Part shown: piece after piece, positions 1-4,844 of the stretch
Numbering within the stretch: the first letter of the stretch is position 1
How the letters are laid out: every line of letters starts with the position of its first letter
Assembly: GCA_030615805.1 (NCBI GenBank)
Contig: JAUWYN010000035.1
Span: 1 to 7,314 of the forward strand
DNA: 7,314 nt
Direction: 5' to 3'
Source: Hadesarchaea archaeon
GTDB taxonomy: Archaea > Hadarchaeota > Hadarchaeia > Hadarchaeales > Hadarchaeaceae
Made by a program: the position numbers and the translations under genes
Notes under the pieces: model-generated
Seen by the model: only the letters and a program-made list of their open reading frames with translations
Database searches by the model: none
Told to the model about the DNA's origin: nothing

Positions 1-396
1 CACATACTTTTTCCAGCTCTGCTTCGCGATTTGGATCCCGATGACGATTAGGGCGATGCCCACCAGGGTCAGGACTATAGCGTAGGCAGCTTGCGTCCAG
101 TTTTCAGCGAGTTGGGTTCCACTCGCCACGAGGAGCATGACCCCGCCGACCAAGAGAGAAATATTAACCAGAGGTTTTCCCGGCCAAACGCGGCTTCCAC
201 CAGCGAACACGAGCAGGGCGCCAGCCGCCAGCAGCCCTATCCCGAGCATCAAAGTGCTAGACGCTTGGACCACGTTCATGCCTTGGTTGATGAGAATGGC
301 CCCAACGACGGCGAGCACTATCCCGATAAGCAGGGTCGCGAAATGCTTGGGCGGTTCGGGCACAGGTGGCGGGGTGTAGGGAACTTTAGCCGACAT
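1..396 (-). CDS. Small multi-pass membrane protein, C-terminus cut by window edge
   Basis: The frame is open from an ATG at 396 down to base 1, giving 132 residues with no stop, so the C-terminus lies outside the window. The N-terminus is proline-rich (residues 6-16). Four hydrophobic stretches follow at about residues 19-36, 48-66, 76-94 and 103-123, rich in Gly, Ala, Leu, Ile and Val; the visible end turns basic and aromatic (AKQSWKKY). This pattern fits a small integral membrane protein. I see no catalytic motif and do not recognise the family. The start overlaps the last 11 bases of the SecB-like gene on the same strand, and GGTGAGG lies upstream within that gene, so the two are probably one transcript with coupled translation. 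Coding status is well supported by the overlap and the clean hydrophobic pattern; function is unknown. Confidence 0.75.
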   Translation of the reverse strand, partial: MSAKVPYTPPPVPEPPKHFATLLIGIVLAVVGAILINQGMNVVQASSTLMLGIGLLAAGALLVFAGGSRVWPGKPLVNISLLVGGVMLLVASGTQLAENWTQAAYAIVLTLVGIALIVIGIQIAKQSWKKYV

Positions 397-802
397 AGCT
401 CGGGCGCTCCTCACCGGGTTTAGGCGGCTTGGGCAGGCCCGGCAATGGGATGGGTGGGGGGATGTTGAGCGAGCGGGAAAGCACGGTGGCCTCGATAAGC
501 GAAACGTTAGTTATGGATTGAAGCAGCTGGGGCGGTGGGGCACGCTGCTTTTTGTAACTCTCTTGGATTTTTTCAAGTTCATCTGGCTTGCCGGATAAAA
601 TCGCCTGCCCCTTGAGGCTTATCTGCGCGATCGACGGGGTGTAAGCGATCGTCACGACGAAGGGAACGGACAACTTTTCATTTTTGGGTTCCACACCCAC
701 TATGTTGACGTTGGTCGAGATGTGCACTCCGGCTGGGGCGGGTTTGCCGTGCTCCCAGAATCGTTCGGCGGAGATGTAGCTGATGCTCACGCTCACGTGC
801 AA
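386..802 (-). CDS. SecB-like small protein (putative export chaperone fold)
   Basis: The product is 138 residues, ending in TAA. The start chosen is TTG at 802: GGTGATC, a good match to the archaeal anti-Shine-Dalgarno, sits four bases upstream, and a TGA lies in frame just beyond. A GTG two codons in is an alternative. Residues 1-70 alternate hydrophobic and polar residues as in beta strands, then comes SGKPDELEKI (about 70-79), a helical segment, and SLNIPPPIPLP at 111-121. The order strands, SG-x-P-E/D-E-L helix, second helix, then a proline-rich segment resembles bacterial SecB, and archaea such as Methanocaldococcus have SecB-like proteins. This is a resemblance by eye, not a profile hit. 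The C-terminal tail (122-138) is proline-rich and charged. It overlaps the downstream membrane protein gene by 11 bases, so a role near the membrane is plausible but inferred. Confidence 0.7.
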   Translation of the reverse strand: MHVSVSISYISAERFWEHGKPAPAGVHISTNVNIVGVEPKNEKLSVPFVVTIAYTPSIAQISLKGQAILSGKPDELEKIQESYKKQRAPPPQLLQSITNVSLIEATVLSRSLNIPPPIPLPGLPKPPKPGEERPSYVG

Positions 803-835
803 ACTCGATCACCGTTTGATATTTGGCTCCATCCT

Positions 836-843
836 CTATTAAA
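836..843 (-). promoter_or_regulatory. Putative TATA box for the SecB-like/membrane protein operon
   Basis: Read on the minus strand this is TTTAATAG, centred about 38 bases upstream of the TTG start. Archaeal transcription usually starts about 25 bases after the TATA centre, which would leave a short leader containing the GGTGATC ribosome-binding site (807-813). Assigned by position and composition only. Confidence 0.4.
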
Positions 844-900
844 CATCCGACCGAAGGCGCATTCAGCCCCGATATGGACTGATGTTATAGCGGGGCAAGC

Positions 901-909
901 TTTTATTTT
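901..909 (+). promoter_or_regulatory. Putative TATA box for tRNA-Trp
   Basis: TTTTATTTT stands out in an otherwise GC-rich stretch. Its centre is about 28 bases upstream of the first base of the mature tRNA (932), the usual archaeal box A distance. A purine-containing GCAAGC just upstream could be the BRE. The divergent operon has its own TATA-like element about 60 bases away. Confidence 0.55.
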
Positions 910-970
910 CAGGCGGCGATGTTAGCTTGGTGGGGCCGTAGTGTAACTTGGCTAGCACGGCAGGCTCCAG

Positions 971-1028
971 TGGCAATTGTGGGTCTGCTGACGAAAGGAT
1001 GATGACCCATTGGAGCTGTGCTAGAGAG
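971..1028 (+). other. Archaeal tRNA intron at position 37/38 with relaxed bulge-helix-bulge
   Basis: Removing these 58 bases restores a standard seven-base anticodon loop and five-base-pair stem. A bulge-helix-bulge can be drawn. The 3-nt bulges are 969-971 (cut after G970) and 1027-1029 (cut after G1028). The central helix is C965-C968 with A1023-G1026, where three pairs form and C968-A1023 is a mismatch. An inner helix pairs GGCA (972-975) with TGCT (1019-1022), one pair being G-U. The boundary follows from the tRNA fold and is solid; the helix details are hand-folded. Confidence 0.88.
976..1018 (+). ncRNA. Intron-encoded C/D box 2'-O-methylation guide for tRNA-Trp
   Basis: The intron holds a perfect D' box, CTGA (988-991), and a perfect C' box, ATGATGA (999-1005), seven bases apart. 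The sequence before D' (977-987) pairs with spliced tRNA-Trp positions 35-45 over 11 contiguous pairs, two of them G-U. The fifth base upstream of D' (G983) faces C39. A second guide (1007-1017) pairs across the unspliced 5' junction (963-973). The terminal boxes are degenerate: CTGT at 1016 is the best D candidate, and no clear box C precedes 976. In Haloferax and other Euryarchaeota the tRNA-Trp intron is a C/D guide for positions 34 and 39, carried out by L7Ae, Nop5 and fibrillarin. The C39 target is a close counterpart; the C34 target does not fit the canonical register here. Confidence 0.75.
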
Positions 1029-1070
1029 ACCTGCAAATCCGGGTTCAAATCCTGGCGGCCCCACCAACTA

Positions 1071-1076
1071 TTTTTT
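1071..1076 (+). terminator. Oligo-T terminator of tRNA-Trp
   Basis: A run of six T begins four bases after the encoded CCA end. Archaeal RNA polymerase commonly terminates at such runs after tRNA genes. Confidence 0.6.
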
Positions 1077-1225
1077 AAAATTCATAAAGAAATCCGTAAT
1101 ACCAGGCGGGACAGCCGCACCGACTTACGTTGGAGGTGAATCGTCCTCGGCGAAAAGCGTTCGTTGCCTCAGCTTCAAGCTCTCGTCATCGTCTCGGCTG
1201 CGCCGCCCGGTATTAGCGTGAACCC

Positions 1226-1261
1226 GTATCAATCGTCGATACAAGCTTCGACAATTGATGT
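1226..1261 (+). repeat. Long imperfect inverted repeat upstream of endA
   Basis: ATCAATCGTCGA (1228-1239) is matched by TCGACAATTGAT (1248-1259), 11 of 12 positions pairing around an eight-base spacer; two G-U pairs could extend it to 1226-1261. It lies just upstream of the TATA-like box at 1272-1280. It could be an operator dyad on DNA or an RNA hairpin. There is no T-run after it, so a terminator is unlikely. Confidence 0.6.
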
Positions 1262-1271
1262 ATCGGCGCGC

Positions 1272-1280
1272 TTATTTATA
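1272..1280 (+). promoter_or_regulatory. Candidate TATA box for endA-trpS
   Basis: TTATTTATA is the best TATA-like string between the tRNA and endA. It would start transcription near 1303-1306 and give a leader of about 90 bases before the endA ATG. Weaker AT-rich alternatives nearer the gene (around 1334-1340 and 1355-1362) would give short leaders, so the active promoter is not settled. Confidence 0.35.
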
Positions 1281-1293
1281 GGTGCCGTTTCGG

Positions 1294-1309
1294 ACGTTGT
1301 TTTCAACGT
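1294..1309 (+). repeat. Perfect 6-bp hairpin with TTTT loop
   Basis: ACGTTG (1294-1299) and CAACGT (1304-1309) are perfectly complementary around TTTT. It straddles the start site predicted from the TATA-like box at 1272-1280, so it may act as a DNA dyad at the start site rather than as RNA. Confidence 0.45.
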
Positions 1310-1319
1310 GATTAGACTC

Positions 1320-1339
1320 AGTAAACACCCCTGTTTATT
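1320..1339 (+). repeat. Hairpin with CCCC loop in the putative endA leader
   Basis: TAAACA (1322-1327) and TGTTTA (1332-1337) pair perfectly around CCCC; one G-U and one A-U pair extend the stem to eight pairs (1320-1339). It lies about 55 bases before the endA start. Its role is unknown. Confidence 0.45.
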
Positions 1340-1393
1340 CAATAGCAAAGTAACCTTCTTAACCGCGCGTGGATAGGTGTAAAAGGGGACGGC

Positions 1394-1936
1394 ATGGAAG
1401 AAGCCGAAATCCCTGTTGTCGAGGCCCAGTTGTATAAAGCCAAAATAATGGTCTGGGACGAGGCGCAGGCGAACCAGCTCTACCAGCGGGGCTCTTACGG
1501 CAAGCCCCTCAGCGGGGGGAAGCTTCAGCTCGCACCGGTCGAGGCCCTCTACCTGCTGGAGGGGGGAAAGATCCGAGTGATCGACGAGGACGGAAAGCAG
1601 TTGAAATTTAAAGATCTCTCGGCCAAATTTACCGAAGGCGACCTCGAGACGATGCTCAAGTATTCAGTGTACGCCGACCTTCGCTCGCGCGGCTACATCA
1701 TCAAGACCGGCCTGAAGTTCGGGGCGCACTTCCGCGTCTACGAGCGGGGCGAGAAGCCGGGAGAGGCGCACTCGAAGTTCTTGGTGCACGCGGTGCCCGA
1801 GGGAATAAAGCTCACGCCGACGGAGATGGCTCGGGCGGTGAGGCTCGCGCACAGCGTAAGGAAAGAGATTTTGTGGGCAATAGTGGATGATGAGGGGGAC
1901 ATCACCTATTACGCATTGACCCGTGAGAGGCCTTGA
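1394..1936 (+). CDS. endA: tRNA-intron lyase (tRNA splicing endonuclease EndA)
   Basis: EndA cuts precursor tRNAs at bulge-helix-bulge motifs, leaving 2',3'-cyclic phosphate and 5'-hydroxyl ends. The product is 180 residues, the length of the short, homotetrameric archaeal type (about 180 in Methanocaldococcus). The N-terminal domain spans about residues 5-80 and the catalytic domain about 85-175. The catalytic triad is visible as Tyr116 (FRVYERG), His126 (EAHSKFLVH) and Lys157 (SVRKEILWA). The acidic loop VDDEGD (164-169) matches the acidic L10 loop used for subunit assembly. The start is the only early in-frame ATG; the ribosome-binding site is weak (GGGG at 1385-1388). The gene lies downstream of an intron-bearing tRNA-Trp and is followed one base later by trpS, so it is probably co-transcribed with trpS. 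Its own substrate is thus encoded next door. Confidence 0.95.
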   Translation: MEEAEIPVVEAQLYKAKIMVWDEAQANQLYQRGSYGKPLSGGKLQLAPVEALYLLEGGKIRVIDEDGKQLKFKDLSAKFTEGDLETMLKYSVYADLRSRGYIIKTGLKFGAHFRVYERGEKPGEAHSKFLVHAVPEGIKLTPTEMARAVRLAHSVRKEILWAIVDDEGDITYYALTRERP

Positions 1937-1937
1937 G

Positions 1938-3044
1938 ATGCCGATCCGAATCGACCCTTGGGGCGCGGCGATACCTGAGGATTACGCCCGCCTAATGCGC
2001 GAGTTTGGCATCGAGCCATTCGAGAAACTACTCGCGCAGGTACCCGAGCCACACCACATCATGCGCCGTAAGGTCGTCTTCGGCCATCGCGACTTCGGGC
2101 GGGTGCTCGATGCGATGCGGCGGGGTAATCGCTTCGTGGTGATGACGGGGCTGATGCCCAGCGGCCGAATGCACGTGGGTCACAAGTTGGTGATCGACCA
2201 GCTGGCGTGGTATCAGCGGCGGGGTGCAGACATCTATCTATGTGTTGCGGATCTCGAGGCGTATTCAGCGCGCGGCGTCTCCTTTGAGGAGTCGAAGAAG
2301 CTCGCCGCGGAGGAGTACCTCGCCAATTATCAGGCGCTCGGGCTGGATGTGGGTCGTTGTCATGTTTATTTTCAATCTCGCAGCGATATCGTTCGTCACC
2401 TCGCTTTTCTCTTGGCCAAGCGAGTGAACTTCAGCGAGATGCGCGCGATCTACGGCTTCGCGGGTGAGTCGAATATCTCCCACATTTTTTATCCGATGAT
2501 CGACGTCGCGGATATCTTGCACCCTCAGTTGAAGGAGTTTGGAGGGCCGCGTCCAACCGTCGTACCTGTGGGCATTGATCAGGACCCCCACCTCAGGCTA
2601 GCGCGGGACGTGGCGGCTCGTTTTCAGCGGGAGTTCGGCTTCGTGCTCCCGTCCTCCACCTACCACCGCCTCTTACCCGGCCTGACGGGCGAGAAAATGT
2701 CGAGCAGCAAGCCAGAGACGGCGATTTTTCTGACGGATAACGCCGAGGACATCAAGAAGAAAATTAAAGATGCTTTTACGGGCGGCAGGCCCACGGCGGC
2801 GGAGCAGCGAAAGTATGGAGCCGACCCGGACAAGTGCAGGGTTTACGAACTCTACGTTTATCACCTCATTCCAGATGATGAGAAGCTCCTAGATTTACGG
2901 AAGGCTTGCAAATCTGGGGCGATAATTTGCGGCGAATGCAAGTTGCAGGCGATTGAGCTCATGACGAAGTTCTTGAAGGTGCATCAAGCCAAGCGGGCGC
3001 GCGCTGAAGCTAAGGCGAAGAAACTTGTGGATAAAGTTTATTGA
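1938..3044 (+). CDS. trpS: Tryptophan--tRNA ligase, archaeal/eukaryal type
   Basis: This class I synthetase activates tryptophan with ATP and loads it onto tRNA-Trp in the cytoplasm. From the ATG at 1938 it has 368 residues. The HIGH-type motif is HVGH at 79-82 inside GLMPSGRMHVGHK, and the KMSKS-type motif is KMSSS at 253-257. The central VPVGIDQDPHLRLARD (about 209-224) and the C-terminal SGAIICGEC (about 326-334) are typical of archaeal TrpRS, as is the N-terminal DPWG. The ATG begins one base after the endA stop codon, with GAGAGG seven bases upstream; a GTG at 1923 would add five residues and overlap endA, and I consider it less likely. The C-terminal tail is rich in Lys, Arg and Ala. 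The substrate tRNA is encoded about 0.9 kb upstream. Confidence 0.96.
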   Translation: MPIRIDPWGAAIPEDYARLMREFGIEPFEKLLAQVPEPHHIMRRKVVFGHRDFGRVLDAMRRGNRFVVMTGLMPSGRMHVGHKLVIDQLAWYQRRGADIYLCVADLEAYSARGVSFEESKKLAAEEYLANYQALGLDVGRCHVYFQSRSDIVRHLAFLLAKRVNFSEMRAIYGFAGESNISHIFYPMIDVADILHPQLKEFGGPRPTVVPVGIDQDPHLRLARDVAARFQREFGFVLPSSTYHRLLPGLTGEKMSSSKPETAIFLTDNAEDIKKKIKDAFTGGRPTAAEQRKYGADPDKCRVYELYVYHLIPDDEKLLDLRKACKSGAIICGECKLQAIELMTKFLKVHQAKRARAEAKAKKLVDKVY

Positions 3045-3085
3045 GCGCTCACCGGGCGCGAAAGCCTTAAGTCTAGATGACGGAA

Positions 3086-3090
3086 TTTTT
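3086..3090 (+). terminator. Oligo-T stretch after trpS
   Basis: TTTTT lies about 40 bases after the trpS stop and follows a GC-rich stretch in which GCGC recurs. It could terminate the endA-trpS transcript. The run is short and the call is tentative. Confidence 0.3.
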
Positions 3091-3092
3091 AC

Positions 3093-3152
3093 ACGCGCGA
3101 TGACGAGCCTGGCTAAGCTGATTCGTGATGAAGATTTTGAGTCCCCGAGCGC
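3093..3152 (+). ncRNA. Candidate C/D box sRNA, antisense to the radical SAM gene 3' end
   Basis: Box elements appear in order. A near-match box C, GCGATGA, is at 3097-3103. After a 14-base guide comes a perfect D' box, CTGA, at 3118-3121, then three bases and a perfect C' box, GTGATGA, at 3125-3131. A 13-base guide leads to a degenerate D box, CCGA, at 3145-3148. CGC before box C and GCG after box D can form a short terminal stem. A weak TATA-like CCTTAAG (3064-3070) is about 25 bases upstream. The second guide is complementary to GGACTCAAAATCT, which could fold as a CAA-anticodon loop of tRNA-Leu. Against it: both terminal boxes deviate, the region also encodes the end of a protein on the other strand, and the target register is off by one. 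Confidence 0.35.
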
Positions 3153-4753
3153 ACCTTGAGCAATGATTTAGGAAAATCAGCAAGCTTCATTATCGGCCGT
3201 GCTACCTTTGCCCCATGTTTCCATTTGTAATAGAGCATGTACAGAAACATCGAACCCATAGCAATTTTTCCTTGCTTATCGGGGGCCCAGAGTTTTATGT
3301 TGTACTTCCAGCATGTTGCAAAGAAATCCCAATGCAAATCTGTTAGATGATGTAAATCCGCCTGCCTCGCATTACTCAACAGACATTCCTCCTCGGACGT
3401 GAAAAATAGTGGAACGTAAAACAATTTCGCTCCCTTCAACTTATCCACGAGCTCCATCGTCGCAAGCGTGTCTTTTTCTTCCTCGCCAGGCAGGCCGACA
3501 ACAAGCGTCGCCAGTGGACAAATGTCGTTATCGTTGAGGATGCCAACTGCTTGAGTGACCACTTCGCACCAGTCTTTTGCTTCGTACGGCAGCGGCTTGC
3601 CTTGCATGTATTTTTCAATCAATCTTATGCTTCCCGTTTCTATACCGACTTCAACTGAAGCCACTTTTTTTCCGTTGTATCTCCATCTGCCTTTCTCCAC
3701 GAGCGTCGGCGCGATTTCCTCAATCATTTTCGGATCGTATGCAATTGGAGGGAGGGCGGCATGCGCAAACTGCAAGTACTCAACGTTCGGTATTCTACCA
3801 ATTGTTTCTATCAACTCGACGATAGCTTGCTTGTTAGGGGCGAATCGCTCGCCGCATTTATAGAGAAACATGTCATCTGTCTGCAGCACGATCATTCTCG
3901 AACCTGCACGCGCGTTGAGTTCCGCTTCCTTTTTAATTTTTTCTAAAGGGAATGAATATCTCGTCCGCATTGTGGGCGAACAGAACTGACATCCTTTGCC
4001 GCAGCCCCGGGTTATCTCGACCACGCCAAATAGCGCCGGTTTTTTTATCGTTGGGATCTCATCTAGCTCCGGCTTCTCCGTTTCGACGACCTTTGGTAGT
4101 GATTCGCCATTCATTGCTTTTCTGAATATTTCTAACGCGGAGCGGTCACCCTCCCTTATTATCACCGTATTTATCCCATACTCCTCCCGCATGTTTCCCC
4201 TGACGATTTGCCAAGCGCCGGAACCTCCAACTATGATTTTCGGCCTATGCCTTTTCCAAATGCGGCGCTTCATCAAATTTCTAAACTCAGCTGCCGCGAG
4301 GGGTTCACTACCAAAACCCACCAGCGAAGTGTAAGTTCGGCTGACAAACCCGATACCCAATGGATCCATCGTCGAGATTCCAACTGCCATTGTCCTTGGG
4401 CCCACAAATTTGCCGAGGTTAGGTGGGGTGCAGGTCACAACATTATTTTCCCCAAATTCTTCAATCAATAGGGCCTCTATTTTCCTCAATCCATAGGGGG
4501 CGAAGAGGGCGCTACCATCATCATTGTTGGGTGTTATAGGATACCAGTATTTCCTTAAAATTTTTATTGGGATTATTTTTGACGGAAAACCCCCTGTGAA
4601 CGCGATGAAGGGGTTCAAATTAAAATCACTCATTTCTATTACAGAAGCGGTCAGCACGATCGGCACGCCACCGTTATATGGTTCATTATCGCCAATCGAA
4701 GTGTTTCGCTTTAGAAATTTGCCAAGCGGTATGAAACTACTGCCCCAGACCAA
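3113..4753 (-). CDS. B12-binding-type radical SAM protein, substrate unknown
   Basis: The product is 546 residues. The radical SAM cluster motif is CGKGCQFC, with cysteines 251, 255 and 258 ligating a 4Fe-4S cluster that cleaves S-adenosylmethionine. GIETGS (370-375) and VVGLPGE (418-424) are conserved downstream elements of this fold. The N-terminal half has a region typical of B12-binding radical SAM proteins, including VGGSGAWQ (175-182) and a GDRSALEIF segment (202-210); the cobalamin-binding histidine motif DxHxxG is not obvious, so cobalamin binding is uncertain. The start is TTG, chosen because GGAGG lies seven bases upstream (4761-4765); conserved sequence seems to begin near residue 30. 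Base composition is AT-richer than the flanking genes. It lies downstream of atpB on the same strand with its own AT-rich upstream region, and converges on trpS. The reaction cannot be named. Confidence 0.88.
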   Translation of the reverse strand: MVWGSSFIPLGKFLKRNTSIGDNEPYNGGVPIVLTASVIEMSDFNLNPFIAFTGGFPSKIIPIKILRKYWYPITPNNDDGSALFAPYGLRKIEALLIEEFGENNVVTCTPPNLGKFVGPRTMAVGISTMDPLGIGFVSRTYTSLVGFGSEPLAAAEFRNLMKRRIWKRHRPKIIVGGSGAWQIVRGNMREEYGINTVIIREGDRSALEIFRKAMNGESLPKVVETEKPELDEIPTIKKPALFGVVEITRGCGKGCQFCSPTMRTRYSFPLEKIKKEAELNARAGSRMIVLQTDDMFLYKCGERFAPNKQAIVELIETIGRIPNVEYLQFAHAALPPIAYDPKMIEEIAPTLVEKGRWRYNGKKVASVEVGIETGSIRLIEKYMQGKPLPYEAKDWCEVVTQAVGILNDNDICPLATLVVGLPGEEEKDTLATMELVDKLKGAKLFYVPLFFTSEEECLLSNARQADLHHLTDLHWDFFATCWKYNIKLWAPDKQGKIAMGSMFLYMLYYKWKHGAKVARPIMKLADFPKSLLKVRSGTQNLHHESA

Positions 4754-4771
4754 ATGTCAGCCTCCACGAAC

Positions 4772-4784
4772 ATATTAAAATTAA
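4772..4784 (-). promoter_or_regulatory. AT-rich promoter region of the radical SAM gene
   Basis: This 13-base run is all A/T and reads TTAATTTTAATAT on the minus strand, 19-31 bases upstream of the TTG start. A second candidate, ACTTTAA (4791-4797), is placed better for a leader that keeps the GGAGG site. Either suggests transcription separate from the atp genes. Confidence 0.4.
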
Positions 4785-4844
4785 GCGTTCTTAAAGTTTC
4801 CCCGAAATTTGCAGTAATTTACTTTATCTTCGTTATTCTGAGAA

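Larger units (their letters stand above)
932..1066 (+). tRNA. tRNA-Trp (anticodon CCA), intron-containing, CCA end encoded
   Basis: The acceptor stem is fully paired: GGGGCCG (932-938) with CGGCCCC (1056-1062). The D stem is GTGT/GCAC (941-944 with 955-958), with G18G19 at 950-951. The anticodon stem is GCAGG (960-964) with CCTGC (1030-1034). After removal of 971-1028 the anticodon loop reads CTCCAGA, with anticodon CCA at 967-969. The T arm is CCGGG, TTCAAAT, CCTGG (1039-1055, one G-U pair). The discriminator is A1063 and CCA follows at 1064-1066. A15-U48 pairing is possible (946 with 1038). The anticodon CCA identifies tRNA-Trp. The intron lies at the canonical 37/38 position. Downstream are endA, whose product would splice it, and trpS, whose product would charge it. 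Confidence 0.95.
1067..1393 (+). other. Intergenic region tRNA-Trp to endA, no convincing gene
   Basis: This 327-base gap contains the tRNA T-run, a TATA-like box (1272-1280), three inverted repeats (1226-1261, 1294-1309, 1320-1339) and the endA start region. Short open frames exist but none has a ribosome-binding site placed to support it. GGAGGTG at 1132-1138 looks like a strong Shine-Dalgarno but no start codon lies at working distance. I see no tRNA and no C/D or H/ACA RNA here. A regulatory leader or small structured RNA remains possible. Confidence 0.5.

Noticed and set aside
91..423. Plus-strand open frame of 110 codons
   Set aside because: It is antisense to the partial membrane protein gene, whose hydrophobic pattern and 11-base overlap with its neighbour are far better evidence of coding.
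1132..1138. GGAGGTG resembling a strong Shine-Dalgarno
   Set aside because: No start codon follows at 5-10 bases; the GTG within it opens only a 26-codon frame with no site of its own. Treated as coincidence.
1018..1376. Open frames of 60-70 codons between tRNA-Trp and endA
   Set aside because: They have no ribosome-binding site at working distance, one begins inside the tRNA intron, and their compositions look like no protein family.
1886..1892. ATGATGA-like box C string inside endA
   Set aside because: It encodes the conserved acidic loop of EndA and has no partner CTGA at guide distance. The similar GATGATGAG in trpS (about 2875) is likewise coding sequence.
1923..1937. GTG start for trpS giving five extra residues
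   Set aside because: The ATG at 1938 has a ribosome-binding site at suitable spacing and avoids overlap with endA; the extra residues look unconserved.
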